A stretch of 64,000 nucleotides of DNA from NCBI GenBank assembly GCA_964586225.1, contig CAZPHD010000003.1, forward strand, positions 62,001 to 126,000, written 5' to 3'. This document shows, in pieces, positions 1 through 8,962 of the stretch. A program made the position numbers and the translations under genes. The notes under the pieces are model-generated. The model did not search any database. It was not told the origin of the DNA and saw only the letters and a list, made by a program, of their open reading frames with translations. The stretch is from JANJUB01 sp964586225. GTDB taxonomy: Bacteria > Armatimonadota > Fimbriimonadia > Fimbriimonadales > Fimbriimonadaceae. Each line of letters begins with the position of its first letter. Positions within the stretch are counted from its first letter, which is position 1.

Positions 1-953
1 CCAACATGGCCGTTTACTTCGCGTTCCTCAAACCCGGCGATACCCTCATGGCGATGAACCTCGCCCATGGCGGGCACCTCACGCACGGCTCGCCCGTCAA
101 CTTCAGCGGCCAGTTCTACAACATCGTGCCCTATGGCGTACATAACGAGACCGAGCAGATTGACTATGACGAGTTCGAGCGGCTTGCGCGCGAACACAAG
201 CCCAAGATGATCGTTTCGGGGGCGACGGCTTATTCGCGGGAGTTCGACTTCGCGCGGATTTGGGCCATTGCCGACGAGGTTGGCGCCTTCCACATGTGCG
301 ACATGTCGCACTACAGCGGCCTCATCGCGGCGGGTGTCTATCCAAACCCCATGCCTCACTGCCACTTCGTGACCTCGACGACGCACAAATCCATCCGCGG
401 CCCCCGCGGCGGCATGATCCTGTGGAACGACGAAGAACACACCAAGGCGATCAACATGAGCGTCTTCCCGGGCATCCAAGGCGGTCCGCTCATGCACGTC
501 ATCGCGGCCAAGGCGATCGCGTTCGGCGAAGCTCAGCGGCCCGAGTTCAAGACCTATCAAGCCCAGATCAAGAAGAACGCGCATGCCCTTGCCGAAGCGA
601 TGATCGCCGAGGGTTTCCGCATTGTCAGCGGGGGTACCGACAGCCACCTCATGCTGGTTGACCTGCGCTCGTTTGGTGTGAACGGCAAGATTGCCCAGCA
701 CACCCTTGACGAAGCGGGGATCACGACGAACAAGAACTCGATCCCGAACGACCCCGAGAAGCCGTTCGTGACGTCAGGCATTCGCCTTGGTACTCCGGCC
801 GTCACCACACGCGGCATGCAGGAGCCCGAGATGGCGGAAATCGCGGCCCTCATCGCACGGGTCCTCCGCGGGCGCGAGGATGCCGATGCGATTGCGGCGG
901 TCCGGTCGGATGTCAAGTCACTGACGCAACGTTTTCCCATCCACGGAGGGTAA
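1..953 (+). CDS. glyA: Serine hydroxymethyltransferase, 3' part (5' end outside window)
   Basis: PLP enzyme that interconverts serine and glycine while charging tetrahydrofolate with a one-carbon unit, in the cytosol. The reading frame is open to the left edge, and the first codons (Ala-Asn before MAVYFAFLKPGDT) match the family interior, so roughly 100 N-terminal residues lie outside the window. Visible family blocks are the HGGHLTHG stretch, the active-site DMSHYSGL block and the PLP-lysine motif TTHKSIRGPRGG (Lys codon near 387-389). The C-terminal TSGIRLGTPAVTTRGM block is intact. The next gene begins 7 bp downstream, so the two may be cotranscribed. Identification is very secure. Confidence 0.97.
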   Translation, partial: NMAVYFAFLKPGDTLMAMNLAHGGHLTHGSPVNFSGQFYNIVPYGVHNETEQIDYDEFERLAREHKPKMIVSGATAYSREFDFARIWAIADEVGAFHMCDMSHYSGLIAAGVYPNPMPHCHFVTSTTHKSIRGPRGGMILWNDEEHTKAINMSVFPGIQGGPLMHVIAAKAIAFGEAQRPEFKTYQAQIKKNAHALAEAMIAEGFRIVSGGTDSHLMLVDLRSFGVNGKIAQHTLDEAGITTNKNSIPNDPEKPFVTSGIRLGTPAVTTRGMQEPEMAEIAALIARVLRGREDADAIAAVRSDVKSLTQRFPIHGG

Positions 954-960
954 CTCTAGC

Positions 961-1479
961 ATGGCTCGCCAATGCCCCGATTGCCAGATTGAACTTCGAA
1001 CCGAGAATCTGCTCGGAATCGACCTTGACGTCTGCCCCGATTGCGCGGGCATCTACTTCGATGACGGCGAGATGATGAATCTCAAGGACCTCGGAGACGA
1101 CGCGTTCTCCGAGCTCGACGACATGGTCCTGCCTGACGATGATGTTGACCTTGAGGAAGAGATCGGCACTTCAAAGCGGATGTGCCCCGGCTGCAAGGAA
1201 GTGATGCACGAGTACAACTACCTGTACACGTCGAAAGTGAGACTCGATGCTTGTCCCGATTGCGGCGGCACGTGGGTCGAGCACGGCGAACTCACGGCCA
1301 TGCAACAAGCCTTGGCAGATGCCAAAAACCAGCCCATCAACGAGTCGCTGATGCGACGGCTCGTTCACGAACGAGTTGTGGCTGAGGAAATGGCGAAGCA
1401 CGAGGAGCGAATTGCTCGGCAGAAGCATCGCACCCGCGTGCTGCGGGTGCTCACGCTCCGTCGCTCGGGCATGCTCTAG
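961..1479 (+). CDS. Double zinc-ribbon (zf-TFIIB-like) protein
   Basis: A 172-residue acidic protein built from two copies of a CPxC-type zinc ribbon. The first is near residues 5-45 (CPDC ... CPDC followed by GIYFDDGEMMNL), the second near residues 75-115 (CPGC ... CPDC followed by GGTWVEHGEL). This arrangement, with an acidic or aromatic block after the second cysteine pair, is typical of the zf-TFIIB family, whose members have no established biochemical role. The C-terminus is basic and helical. No membrane segment or signal peptide is seen. It lies directly behind glyA and overlaps the end of the convergent DinB-like gene by 4 bp. Confidence 0.8.
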   Translation: MARQCPDCQIELRTENLLGIDLDVCPDCAGIYFDDGEMMNLKDLGDDAFSELDDMVLPDDDVDLEEEIGTSKRMCPGCKEVMHEYNYLYTSKVRLDACPDCGGTWVEHGELTAMQQALADAKNQPINESLMRRLVHERVVAEEMAKHEERIARQKHRTRVLRVLTLRRSGML

Positions 1480-1895
1480 TGGTTGTAGATCGACATATAG
1501 TTCCAATCGGGCTCAAATGAGAGTCGAAGGGTTGCCAGCTGTCCTACATGGTAGTAGTCGTGGCCGCCGATGAAGTCGGCGGCGATCTTGATCAGCTTGT
1601 CGTCGTCGCTGACCAACATGTCGGTCGCTCGAGCGCGAAGCGCGCGCCATTCTGCCACGAGCGGAGCAAGGGCCGCGCTTTGCGGCTTAAACGTTCCCCA
1701 CGCATATTCGCGGCCTTCCGCCTGCTCGATGGCCGCATGGTAGCACTCCGTGAGATGCGCGAACGTCACGCGAAACGACATCGCGTCATCGTGCACTTTC
1801 AGGTCCGCATGGGCCTCATCGACCCCCTCGACACATTGCGATAGTTGGAATCCGGCGTCGTCGACGATCGTCTTGATCAGTTCTTTGGCAGTCAT
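1476..1895 (-). CDS. DinB-like four-helix protein
   Basis: A protein of about 139 residues resembling the DinB/YfiT-type four-helix bundle. The histidine-bearing C-terminal helix (GHDYYHVGQLATLR) and an earlier FAHLTECYH segment would supply the metal-binding histidines. Members are often metal-dependent thiol transferases or uncharacterised stress proteins; the substrate cannot be read from sequence. I take the ATG at 1895; a TTG at 1916 would add seven unconvincing residues. A CAAACT hexamer lies 6 nt before this ATG (1902-1907 on the opposite strand), matching the leaderless pattern seen at other genes here. Confidence 0.7.
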   Translation of the reverse strand: MTAKELIKTIVDDAGFQLSQCVEGVDEAHADLKVHDDAMSFRVTFAHLTECYHAAIEQAEGREYAWGTFKPQSAALAPLVAEWRALRARATDMLVSDDDKLIKIAADFIGGHDYYHVGQLATLRLSFEPDWNYMSIYNH

Positions 1896-1936
1896 GCCCG
1901 TAGTTTGGCACGGCAATCACTGTCACAATTCCGGTG

Positions 1937-2671
1937 ATGGCGGGTGGATGGGATGGATGGTCGGATTCGGCCGACGCATGGATCAAGAGCGTCGAGAACG
2001 GCGGCGATTGGACCCGCCGCAATGTGCTCGACGGGCCGATGCGAATGCTGTGTCTGCCCAAGCCGGGAGACCGCTGGCTTGACCTTGGTTGTGGCGAGGG
2101 CCGCTTCACGCGGTTCTTGGCCGAAGCGGGGGCATTTGCCGTCGGGCTCGATCCAATCCAACGCATGCTCGAACATGCTCAACGCCTCGGCGGAGGTGCG
2201 TTCGTTGTAGGAAATGGCGAGCATCTGCCCTTTCGGGACGCCACTTTTGACGGCGTCGCAGCCTATCTCTCGCTCATCGACATCCCCGACTTTCGAGCCG
2301 CCATTCGCGACGTTGCCCGCGTGCTCAAGCCCGGTGGTCGGTTCGTGATCGCCAACCTCAGCGCCTTTGCGACGTCGATGCCGAACCCTCGCATTCGCGA
2401 CGCCGAGGGCAACATCCTGCACATGGCGGTAGACAACTATCTCGACGAGCGCGCCGACTGGGTGGAATGGTCGGGCATCCGTGTCCGCAACTGGCATCGA
2501 CCGCTCGCCAGCTACATGAGTGCGTTGCTTGAAGCTGGGCTCGAACTGAGACACTTCAGCGAACCGGCCGCCGAGGCCTCAGCCACCGGGGCCTCTGATT
2601 ACAACCGAGCCCCGTGGGGCTTGATCATGGTTTGGGAGCGGCCCGACGGGTCGCCAACAACCAACCGATAA
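1937..2671 (+). CDS. Class I SAM-dependent methyltransferase
   Basis: A 244-residue soluble methyltransferase of the Methyltransf_11 type. The SAM-binding motif I is clear (WLDLGCGEGRFTRFLAE, near residues 48-64), followed by the acidic end of strand 2 (VGLDPIQRML) and the post-motif VLKPGGRFVIANLS. The C-terminal part (HRPLASYMSALLEAGLELRHFSEP) is typical of small-molecule or quinone-type methyltransferases, but the substrate is unknown. A GTG at 1934 immediately precedes the ATG at 1937; I prefer the ATG, which sits 7 nt after CACAAT (1924-1929) with no Shine-Dalgarno. Its 3' end overlaps convergent lnt by 47 bp. Confidence 0.8.
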   Translation: MAGGWDGWSDSADAWIKSVENGGDWTRRNVLDGPMRMLCLPKPGDRWLDLGCGEGRFTRFLAEAGAFAVGLDPIQRMLEHAQRLGGGAFVVGNGEHLPFRDATFDGVAAYLSLIDIPDFRAAIRDVARVLKPGGRFVIANLSAFATSMPNPRIRDAEGNILHMAVDNYLDERADWVEWSGIRVRNWHRPLASYMSALLEAGLELRHFSEPAAEASATGASDYNRAPWGLIMVWERPDGSPTTNR

Positions 2672-4097
2672 AGCCGAACGGAAACAGGCCCAGCACCCAG
2701 GGCACATAGCGCCGCTGCGGCATGTCCGAGGCCCGCTCGGGAATTCGCAGATTAGCGACCGCCACTTGCGGCCCGCCGGTCGGCACTTCCGTGATCACCC
2801 GCCCCCGCTGGTCAATCGCCATCGTATAGCCCGTCGCGGCGGATCGCAGGACGGGGAGATCAGTCTCCACCGCCCGCCAGATGCTCGCCGCCCGAAGCTG
2901 ATCGGGCGTGCCGGTGCCTACGTACCAATCGTCGACCGACATCACGGCGAGGAGTTGGGCGCCATTGTCGGCTTGCCGCTGCGCGATATCCCAGAATAGC
3001 CCTTCAAAGCAGATCATCGGTCCCACGTTGATCCCACCGACCTTAAGGGCTCGCGTCTCCTTTGCCGCGATCATATCGCCTCCGGGAAGCTTGAACTTGT
3101 CAAGGAACGGAATCCAGTCGCGGCCCGGCACATACTCGCCAAACGCGACCAGTCGGGCCTTGTCGGCATGCTCCCATTTGCCGTCGAAGGCAAAGGCCGA
3201 CTGGTAACGGCCTTCGCTCGCCACCCGCTGCCCGCCCACGATGGTCGGATATTCGGGGAGCACGACAAACGGCAACGTCGGCTCGCTCCCGTTGCTTCCC
3301 GACGCCATCCCTTCCGGAAAGAGCACAAAGTCGATCCGAAAACGCTCAAGCTCTTGGTATAGCCGGGCGACATTGTCGTAGAGCTGATCGCGCCGCACTT
3401 GCTCGTCGCCAAATGCCATGTTCACGCCCGGCTGCATTGCCGCCACCGCGCGTTGCTCGCCCACCACAGGCTGGATGAAACGCAGGAATGAAGCGACGAA
3501 CCCGATGATGACGACGATCGCGTACTTGCGAAGCGGGAAGAACGGCGCCTTGATGAGGAAGAACACCACCAACACATTGATCAGCACTACCCAGGCCGAG
3601 GTCAGATACTGGGTGCCGATAAACGCCGTCTGAATGAGATAAGGGAACGGCCAGAGCGGTGTTGACACCAGGAAGAACGGGAAGGCCAGCACCGGAACAA
3701 ACGAGCGAAGCACCTCGTGCCCCGCAAACAACAGCGGCACCGCCCACCACATCTTCCGGCGGATCGCCTCGCCGATCACCCAACCCAGCCCCCCAAAGAA
3801 CACCCCGCCGATGAGCGCGCAAATCAGATACGGGGCGAAGCCCAAGGTCGCCGAGCCCGTCCAAACCTTGACCAACGGTACGATCCACAGCAACTGATAC
3901 AGGGTGATCAAGAACCCAAACAAGAAACCGCTCCGAAACGCCCGTGGCTGATGCGTGTCACTCGGGACCAGACTCGCCAACCAAGGGGCGAGCGCGACGA
4001 AGACCAGCAGGCCCAAGTTTAGGGGCGGAAACGCCACCGAATACAAAACCGCGCTGGCCAAGATGGGACCCGCCCGGCGGAGCTTATCGGGAACCAT
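2625..4097 (-). CDS. lnt: Apolipoprotein N-acyltransferase
   Basis: Inner-membrane enzyme that adds the third acyl chain to the N-terminal cysteine of diacylated lipoproteins, using phospholipid as donor. The N-terminal 200 residues hold several hydrophobic helices. The periplasmic C-N hydrolase domain follows, with the catalytic triad visible as Glu (LFPEGMAS), Lys (DKARLVAFGEYVPG) and Cys (MICFEGLFWD), at about residues 262, 313 and 363 from the start used. Length (490 residues) is normal. Starts at 4103 and 4127 are also possible; 4097 gives the shortest overlap (14 bp) with the upstream phosphatase gene. Its presence fits the many lipobox proteins in this window and implies an outer membrane. 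Confidence 0.93.
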   Translation of the reverse strand: MVPDKLRRAGPILASAVLYSVAFPPLNLGLLVFVALAPWLASLVPSDTHQPRAFRSGFLFGFLITLYQLLWIVPLVKVWTGSATLGFAPYLICALIGGVFFGGLGWVIGEAIRRKMWWAVPLLFAGHEVLRSFVPVLAFPFFLVSTPLWPFPYLIQTAFIGTQYLTSAWVVLINVLVVFFLIKAPFFPLRKYAIVVIIGFVASFLRFIQPVVGEQRAVAAMQPGVNMAFGDEQVRRDQLYDNVARLYQELERFRIDFVLFPEGMASGSNGSEPTLPFVVLPEYPTIVGGQRVASEGRYQSAFAFDGKWEHADKARLVAFGEYVPGRDWIPFLDKFKLPGGDMIAAKETRALKVGGINVGPMICFEGLFWDIAQRQADNGAQLLAVMSVDDWYVGTGTPDQLRAASIWRAVETDLPVLRSAATGYTMAIDQRGRVITEVPTGGPQVAVANLRIPERASDMPQRRYVPWVLGLFPFGFIGWLLATRRAAPKP

Positions 4098-4689
4098 CCA
4101 CATCTCCCTCGCGAGCGGGCACGTCAAGGTGGCTGGTGTCGTTGTAGCGCACCATCAAAAACGTCCCATCGGGGCGGCGCTGCAGCTCGGTCACCGCCGT
4201 ATTGCCAAATCGGAACGACCGCGACGTCTCGGGGCGGCCGCGTAGCAACTGGGCTAAGAGCAGGGCACACGTTCCGCCATGCGTAACCACGACCTGATCG
4301 TCGTCATGCTCCACGAGCTCGGCTGTAAACGTGCTGAGACGGCTCCACACATCTAGAAAAGACTCCCCGCCGGGAGGTACGTATTCGATGAGCGACTTGC
4401 CGGACGACGTGGCAATGCGATGGAGCTCATCGAACGGCTGACCCTCCAACTGGCCAAAGCCGCGCTCGCGGAGGCGTGCATCGAGCGTGATTCGGTGGCT
4501 CACCGCCCGCGCCGTCTCGTGGGCGCGCTTGAGATCGCTGCTAAAGGTGTGCAACCCCGCCGGGACCGCGGTGGCCAGTCTCTTCGCCTGTTCGAGCCCC
4601 ACGACATCGAGTTCGATGTCGGAGTGCCCTTGCGCACGACCCTCGATATTCCACAGAGTCTGACCATGACGCACCAGGAACACCCGCAT
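4084..4689 (-). CDS. Histidine phosphatase family protein (phosphoglycerate mutase-like)
   Basis: A 201-residue cytosolic phosphatase of the dPGM/AcP branch. The phospho-accepting histidine is in the N-terminal LVRHGQTLWN motif (Arg7-His8-Gly9). The second half of the active site is the ELVEHDDDQVVVTHGG block, with Glu in the preceding RERGFGQLEGQPF segment. This small branch includes CobC, GpmB and PhoE-like enzymes; no cobalamin genes adjoin it, so the substrate is left open. It overlaps the downstream lnt by 14 bp and follows the orphan gene by 11 bp, implying one transcript. Confidence 0.87.
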   Translation of the reverse strand: MRVFLVRHGQTLWNIEGRAQGHSDIELDVVGLEQAKRLATAVPAGLHTFSSDLKRAHETARAVSHRITLDARLRERGFGQLEGQPFDELHRIATSSGKSLIEYVPPGGESFLDVWSRLSTFTAELVEHDDDQVVVTHGGTCALLLAQLLRGRPETSRSFRFGNTAVTELQRRPDGTFLMVRYNDTSHLDVPAREGDVDGSR

Positions 4690-4700
4690 CGCCGGGGAGT

Positions 4701-5615
4701 TTACACTTGCCAGGGCCGGAGTTCGCCTAGCTCGCGCCCATCGGCATCGACGCGCAGGCTACCAAGGCGCACGATCGGCACCGGAACCGGCGGAACCGCA
4801 TCGGCGTGCGCGAGAATCCGCCCGCCTGCAAAGTCAATCTCCTCAATCCGCCCGTAGCCAAACTCCTCGCCGCTCAGCCGAACGAATGCGCAGAGCAAAT
4901 CGCGATAGTCGCTGGGGTGTACGAGGTGCGCACGTTGGGTGTGGGTGAGGTCAAGCGCTCTCGATACCTGCTCTTCGGGCAGATGCTCATCGCTCACCAC
5001 GAGTAGCGCTGTGCCGCAAACCTCGACACGCAGGGCGTGCTCCAACCCGACGCGTTGCATCATGATGCTGTCGAGTTGCCGCCCCGATCCGAGGCGAGCC
5101 CCTTGGAGAATCACTCGGTCGAGCGCAATCTCATGGCGCGCTCCGCGCTCAACCAGCTTGAGCCATTGGGCCTTGCGTTGGGCTTGATGCACCATCGGCG
5201 GCAACGACTTCTCTATCGAAACCTGCTCGGGGCCAATCGGCCAACTGAACGTGTCTTCCAATCCGTCCGCAACCAGGATCTTCTCAGGCCGAACCATGTC
5301 GGCGATGACCTGGGCGAGCTGACGCACCAACGGTGTAGTGCGGACTGGGAACATCTGGATGATGGCGTCATCGCCCACCACGCCAAGAAACTCATGCAAG
5401 GCCGCAACCATCAAGTGCGGCGATCGCACCGGATCGAGGCTGCCGTAGAAGCTGGAGTACACCGGGCGGCTTCCTCGCACGACCCAGAGACGCCCCGGCG
5501 GCCCGTGGTGCGTATCGGCGGGGTCAAGCACGACCAAGTCCCGGTTGCCCCGGTGCTCCTTCAGCCATTCGCCCCACGACGTGCTTCCGCTTCCCACCAG
5601 CAGCAGCTTGCCCAT
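4701..5615 (-). CDS. Protein of unknown function
   Basis: A 304-residue protein that I do not recognise. It starts with a short hydrophobic strand and glycine turn (KLLLVGSGSTSWGEW) reminiscent of a nucleotide-binding fold, but no complete P-loop or Rossmann motif follows. The middle contains QAQRKAQWLKLVERG and an IGPEQVSIEKSLPPM segment; the C-terminus is proline- and valine-rich. There is no signal peptide or membrane helix. A CATACT hexamer lies exactly 6 nt before its ATG (5622-5627 on the opposite strand), suggesting a leaderless transcript. It diverges from glcE with only 32 bp between starts and is the first gene of a run to lnt. Confidence 0.6.
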   Translation of the reverse strand: MGKLLLVGSGSTSWGEWLKEHRGNRDLVVLDPADTHHGPPGRLWVVRGSRPVYSSFYGSLDPVRSPHLMVAALHEFLGVVGDDAIIQMFPVRTTPLVRQLAQVIADMVRPEKILVADGLEDTFSWPIGPEQVSIEKSLPPMVHQAQRKAQWLKLVERGARHEIALDRVILQGARLGSGRQLDSIMMQRVGLEHALRVEVCGTALLVVSDEHLPEEQVSRALDLTHTQRAHLVHPSDYRDLLCAFVRLSGEEFGYGRIEEIDFAGGRILAHADAVPPVPVPIVRLGSLRVDADGRELGELRPWQV

Positions 5616-5647
5616 CGCCCCAGTATGAAGCAGGTAAGGTCCAATTC

Positions 5648-6427
5648 GTGAAGCCCACGTCGTTGGCGGAATGGAGCGAAGCGGTTCAAGCGTCTTCGGC
5701 GTTCCTACATGCGATCCCGCCCGAGTGGGGGATGGGCGAGACGGGCTGGGTGGATTACGGCGCTTGGCGATCGGTTATCGAGTTCTCACCAGATGACCTC
5801 GTCGTGCGGGTCCAGGCAGGGATCACGCTGGGGGAGTTGCAGGCGGTGCTCGCGGAGTCGGGGCGCATGTTGCCCATGGGGTTCACGCCAATGTCACTAG
5901 ACGACTGGACACTCGCCGAACTCATCAGCATCAACCCTCCGCACACTTGGGAGATTGAACGCGGCGGCTGGCGGGATTGGGTGCTCGGGTTGACGTTGCT
6001 CCTCGGAGATGGTCGCGTGGTCAAGGTCGGGTCTTCGGCCGTCAAGAATGTGGCGGGATACGACGTCCAGAAGCTGATCGTGGGGAGCCGCGGCACGATG
6101 GCGGTGGTGTTAGAGGTCACGCTGGTGGTAAGTTCGATCGTCGCGCCCCCGAAATGCGCAACCTTGCCGGGCGGCCGGTGGTGGATTCAGCGGGTTCCGC
6201 TGAGCGATGCCCCACGGCTGGAGGGCGGATTTGTGCATGCTGAGAGCGGCACGCTATGGGCTCACGCCGAGCAACCCCTCCCGCGCTTTGAAGGAGACTG
6301 GGTCATGCAACCAGGACCGTTGATTCCGCCCAATGCCGCTGTCGGCCGGCTCTGGCAGCGCGCAAAGGATCAACTCGACCCCCGCGGCGTGCTCAACCCT
6401 AGCTACTTGGAGGTCGCGGTTGTCTGA
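5648..6427 (+). CDS. glcE: FAD-binding oxidoreductase, glycolate oxidase GlcE-like subunit
   Basis: A 259-residue FAD-binding protein of the GlcD/GlcE (PCMH) fold. Diagnostic blocks are VRVQAGITLGELQAVLAESG, the LLGDGRVVKVGSSAVKNVAGYDVQKL segment (described in two parts: the GDGRVVKVG strand and the KNVAGYD loop) and the C-terminal QLDPRGVLNPSYL. It is shorter than typical GlcE, having lost part of the substrate-side cap. In glycolate oxidase GlcE works with GlcD and the iron-sulfur subunit GlcF to oxidise glycolate to glyoxylate. GlcF follows immediately, but no glcD is in the window. The start is a GTG with an AAGGT-type ribosome site nearby. Confidence 0.85.
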   Translation: MKPTSLAEWSEAVQASSAFLHAIPPEWGMGETGWVDYGAWRSVIEFSPDDLVVRVQAGITLGELQAVLAESGRMLPMGFTPMSLDDWTLAELISINPPHTWEIERGGWRDWVLGLTLLLGDGRVVKVGSSAVKNVAGYDVQKLIVGSRGTMAVVLEVTLVVSSIVAPPKCATLPGGRWWIQRVPLSDAPRLEGGFVHAESGTLWAHAEQPLPRFEGDWVMQPGPLIPPNAAVGRLWQRAKDQLDPRGVLNPSYLEVAVV

Positions 6428-7595
6428 AGCCCTGAACGACCTCACCCGCTCGTGCATCCAGTGCGGATTCTGCCTCGAGAGCTGCCCCACGTTCATCGAA
6501 ACGGGCGAGGAATCCGAGTCGCCGCGAGGGCGTATCAGCCTGATCCGGCGAGCTTCGGAAGGCCAGATCGGTCGCGAGGCGATTGAGCCGCATTTGGCTT
6601 CGTGCCTTGGGTGTCGGGCCTGCGAACCCGCTTGTCCAAGCGGCGTGCAGTACGGGCGGATTCTCGAGCTGGCTCGGGCAGATCATTCGAAACCTACGCG
6701 GGGGTTGCGGGTAGCGAGCAACCCGACCTTGGTCCGACTCGGCGCCACGCTCGGGCGGTTGGGGATCGAGCATATCCCGCCCTGGCTGAGCGGACTTCCC
6801 GAAGCCGTGAGTCCGCCCCGGGTTGAACCACGGGCAGCTGGGCCAAAACTTGAGAGCATGCCCACGATCACCAAGCGGGCGGTGTTGCTGGTGGGATGCG
6901 TGATGAAGGTGATGTTCCCGAACGTCCACGAAGCAACTGCGCGCACCTTGCGTCGCGTCGGTGTGGCGATCGGCCCCGATCCTGATGGCCCCGTCGTGTC
7001 GGCGGGTGCATGGGACATTGGCTGCTGCGGCGCGCTGAAGGGGCATCATGGTGTCGAGAACGGGGACCTTGAGCGGCTCGAGCATCTCGCTCAGGGGCGC
7101 ACGATCATCGTGAACTCAGCAGGATGCGGAAGCTGGCTGAAGGATCACAGCGTGCCAAACGTGTTCGACATCACCGAGTTCTACGAGCAAGCCGGGGTCG
7201 CGAACCTCTTGGCCGCCCTCGACCCGCTCCCGATCAAGGCGACCTACCACGACGCCTGCCATCTCGCCCACGGGCAGCGCATCCGCGACCTCCCGCGACA
7301 ACTTCTCGGCTCGATTCCCGGCGTCGACTGGATTCCGCTGGCGGAGAGCGATCTTTGTTGCGGCAGCGCGGGGACGTACAACCTCGACCAGCCGCAGATG
7401 GCGCGTCGGCTGCGCGACCGCAAATGGGCGAACATTGAGGCAACCGGGGCCGACTTTGTGGTGATGGGGAATCCGGGTTGCCACGCTTGGCTGGCACAAG
7501 CCGCCCTCGAAACCGGCTCCAAGGTGCGAGTGGTTCACACCGCCGAGTTCATTGAGATGGCGCTCTCCGGCTCACTAAGCAGGACGCTCACGTAG
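6420..7595 (+). CDS. glcF: Glycolate oxidase iron-sulfur subunit GlcF-like
   Basis: A 391-residue electron-transfer protein. The N-terminus has two 4Fe-4S motifs of the CxxCxxCxxxCP type (CIQCGFCLESCP and CLGCRACEPACP). Two cysteine-rich CCG domains follow, with GCCGALKGHH, SAGCGSW, HDACHLAHGQR and LCCGSAGTYN. These are the features of GlcF, LutA and GlpC-type heterodisulfide-like subunits. I choose the TTG at 6420: it overlaps glcE by 8 bp and is preceded by a GGAGG ribosome site (6409-6413) at 6 nt spacing. Further upstream starts would only add residues translated from glcE. The tight coupling with glcE supports a joint complex. Confidence 0.9.
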   Translation: MSEALNDLTRSCIQCGFCLESCPTFIETGEESESPRGRISLIRRASEGQIGREAIEPHLASCLGCRACEPACPSGVQYGRILELARADHSKPTRGLRVASNPTLVRLGATLGRLGIEHIPPWLSGLPEAVSPPRVEPRAAGPKLESMPTITKRAVLLVGCVMKVMFPNVHEATARTLRRVGVAIGPDPDGPVVSAGAWDIGCCGALKGHHGVENGDLERLEHLAQGRTIIVNSAGCGSWLKDHSVPNVFDITEFYEQAGVANLLAALDPLPIKATYHDACHLAHGQRIRDLPRQLLGSIPGVDWIPLAESDLCCGSAGTYNLDQPQMARRLRDRKWANIEATGADFVVMGNPGCHAWLAQAALETGSKVRVVHTAEFIEMALSGSLSRTLT

Positions 7596-7640
7596 GGCAG
7601 GGATGTCTTGTGCTCTGCAGGTCTCTCCCCACTCCCCAAC

Positions 7641-7675
7641 CCCCTCCCCGCGAAACAAACATTCGCGGAGAGGGG
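7641..7675. terminator. Long GC-rich hairpin between convergent genes
   Basis: The arms at 7641-7654 and 7662-7675 pair at 13 of 14 positions around a 7-nt loop (acaaaca). It lies between the ends of glcF and the E2 gene, so a bidirectional terminator is the natural reading. No T-run follows on either strand, and the flanking cccactccccaaccccct text resembles dispersed intergenic hairpin repeats. Confidence 0.6.
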
Positions 7676-7684
7676 GAGCCGGAG

Positions 7685-8890
7685 CTACGAAAGCAACCGC
7701 GTCGGATTCTCGAGGTAGCCGCGGACGGCGTTCATGAAGTTCGCGCCGACGGCGCCGTCGACCACGCGGTGGTCAAACGAGCCCGTCATCTTCATCTGAA
7801 GGCGAATCTCCACCTCGTCCTCATCGTTCACCACGAGCGTCTTGCGCGCGGTACCGACGGCGATGATGCCCGAGTTCGGCTCATTGATGATCGCGGCGAA
7901 GTTCTCGACGTCGAGCATGCCCATGTTCGAGATCGCAAACGTGCTGCCCGCGAGGTCGTCGAGCGGAAGCTTGTTCTCGCGCGCCAATCCGGCGAGTTCG
8001 CGCGAACGCGCACCAATCTGGCGAAGCGTCAGTTGGTCGGCGTTCTTGACCACTGGAACCGTCAGGCCATCTTCCAGCGCGACCGCCATGCCGATGTGCA
8101 CGCCACCATGCTGAAGCAGCGTGCCGTCGTCCTGATAGCTTGAGTTCACCCCCGGCATTTCGCGAAGTGCGAGCGCCACCGCCTTGACGATGAAATCGTT
8201 GACCGACACCTTGCCGCTTTCCTCGGCGGCAAACTGATCCCGCAGGCCCTGGATTCGCTCCAGATCGACCTCGACGGTGACGTAGAAATGCGGCACGGTC
8301 TGCTTGGAATGCTGGGTTCGTTGGGCCGTGATCTGGCGAATGCGGTTGGGCTTGATGACCGTGTCTTCGGCGGTCACCACGAGCGCTTGCGTGGCGGCTG
8401 GTTTTGCCGCGGGTTTCGCGCCTTCGAGGTCGCGTTCAACAATGCGCCCGCCCGGGCCTGAGCCTTGAATCTGGGCAAGATCGATGCCTTTCTCGGCGGC
8501 AATTCGGCGCGCCAGGGGGCTCGCCTTGATGCGAGTGGATCCAGAAACCACGGGTGCGGCAGCGGCCGTCACGACAGCTGCGGGTTCGGTCTTTGGTGTC
8601 TCGGCTGGCGTCGCCGTAGCGCTCGCCCCGCCCCAATTCTCGGGAACCGACTCGCCGTCCTTCAAGAGAAGGGCGATCGGCTTGCCGACCGGAACGGTTG
8701 CTCCGGGCTGGATCAAAAAACCGGTCAATCGGCCCGATCCGGGAGCTTCAAGTTCGAGCGTCGCCTTGTCGGTCTGGATCGTTCCGATCACTTCGCCCGA
8801 ACGGACGCTCTCGCCGTCTTGTTTAAGCCACTCGAGGAGAGTCCCCTCTTCCATGCCGTCGCCCATCTTGGGCATGATCACTTCGGTCAT
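7685..8890 (-). CDS. 2-oxoacid dehydrogenase complex E2 (dihydrolipoamide acyltransferase)
   Basis: A 401-residue E2 with the full domain order. The lipoyl domain is at residues 1-75, with the lipoylated lysine in TDKATLE (Lys42). A flexible Ala/Pro linker follows, then the peripheral-subunit-binding domain near 120-155 (ASPLARRIAAEKGIDL ... GSGPGGRI), then the catalytic acyltransferase domain ending with FDHRVVDG (His374, Asp378). The lipoyl start VIMPKMGDGMEEG is most like pyruvate dehydrogenase E2, but the substrate (pyruvate or branched-chain) cannot be fixed because no E1 or E3 gene lies nearby. It stands alone on the minus strand. Confidence 0.92.
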   Translation of the reverse strand: MTEVIMPKMGDGMEEGTLLEWLKQDGESVRSGEVIGTIQTDKATLELEAPGSGRLTGFLIQPGATVPVGKPIALLLKDGESVPENWGGASATATPAETPKTEPAAVVTAAAAPVVSGSTRIKASPLARRIAAEKGIDLAQIQGSGPGGRIVERDLEGAKPAAKPAATQALVVTAEDTVIKPNRIRQITAQRTQHSKQTVPHFYVTVEVDLERIQGLRDQFAAEESGKVSVNDFIVKAVALALREMPGVNSSYQDDGTLLQHGGVHIGMAVALEDGLTVPVVKNADQLTLRQIGARSRELAGLARENKLPLDDLAGSTFAISNMGMLDVENFAAIINEPNSGIIAVGTARKTLVVNDEDEVEIRLQMKMTGSFDHRVVDGAVGANFMNAVRGYLENPTRLLS

Positions 8891-8962
8891 TCGCGCTACC
8901 TTTCGTCGTCTCGTCAGGCCTCTCGACGCCGTCGGCGAGGTGTCCCGGCTATGCCCAATAAG

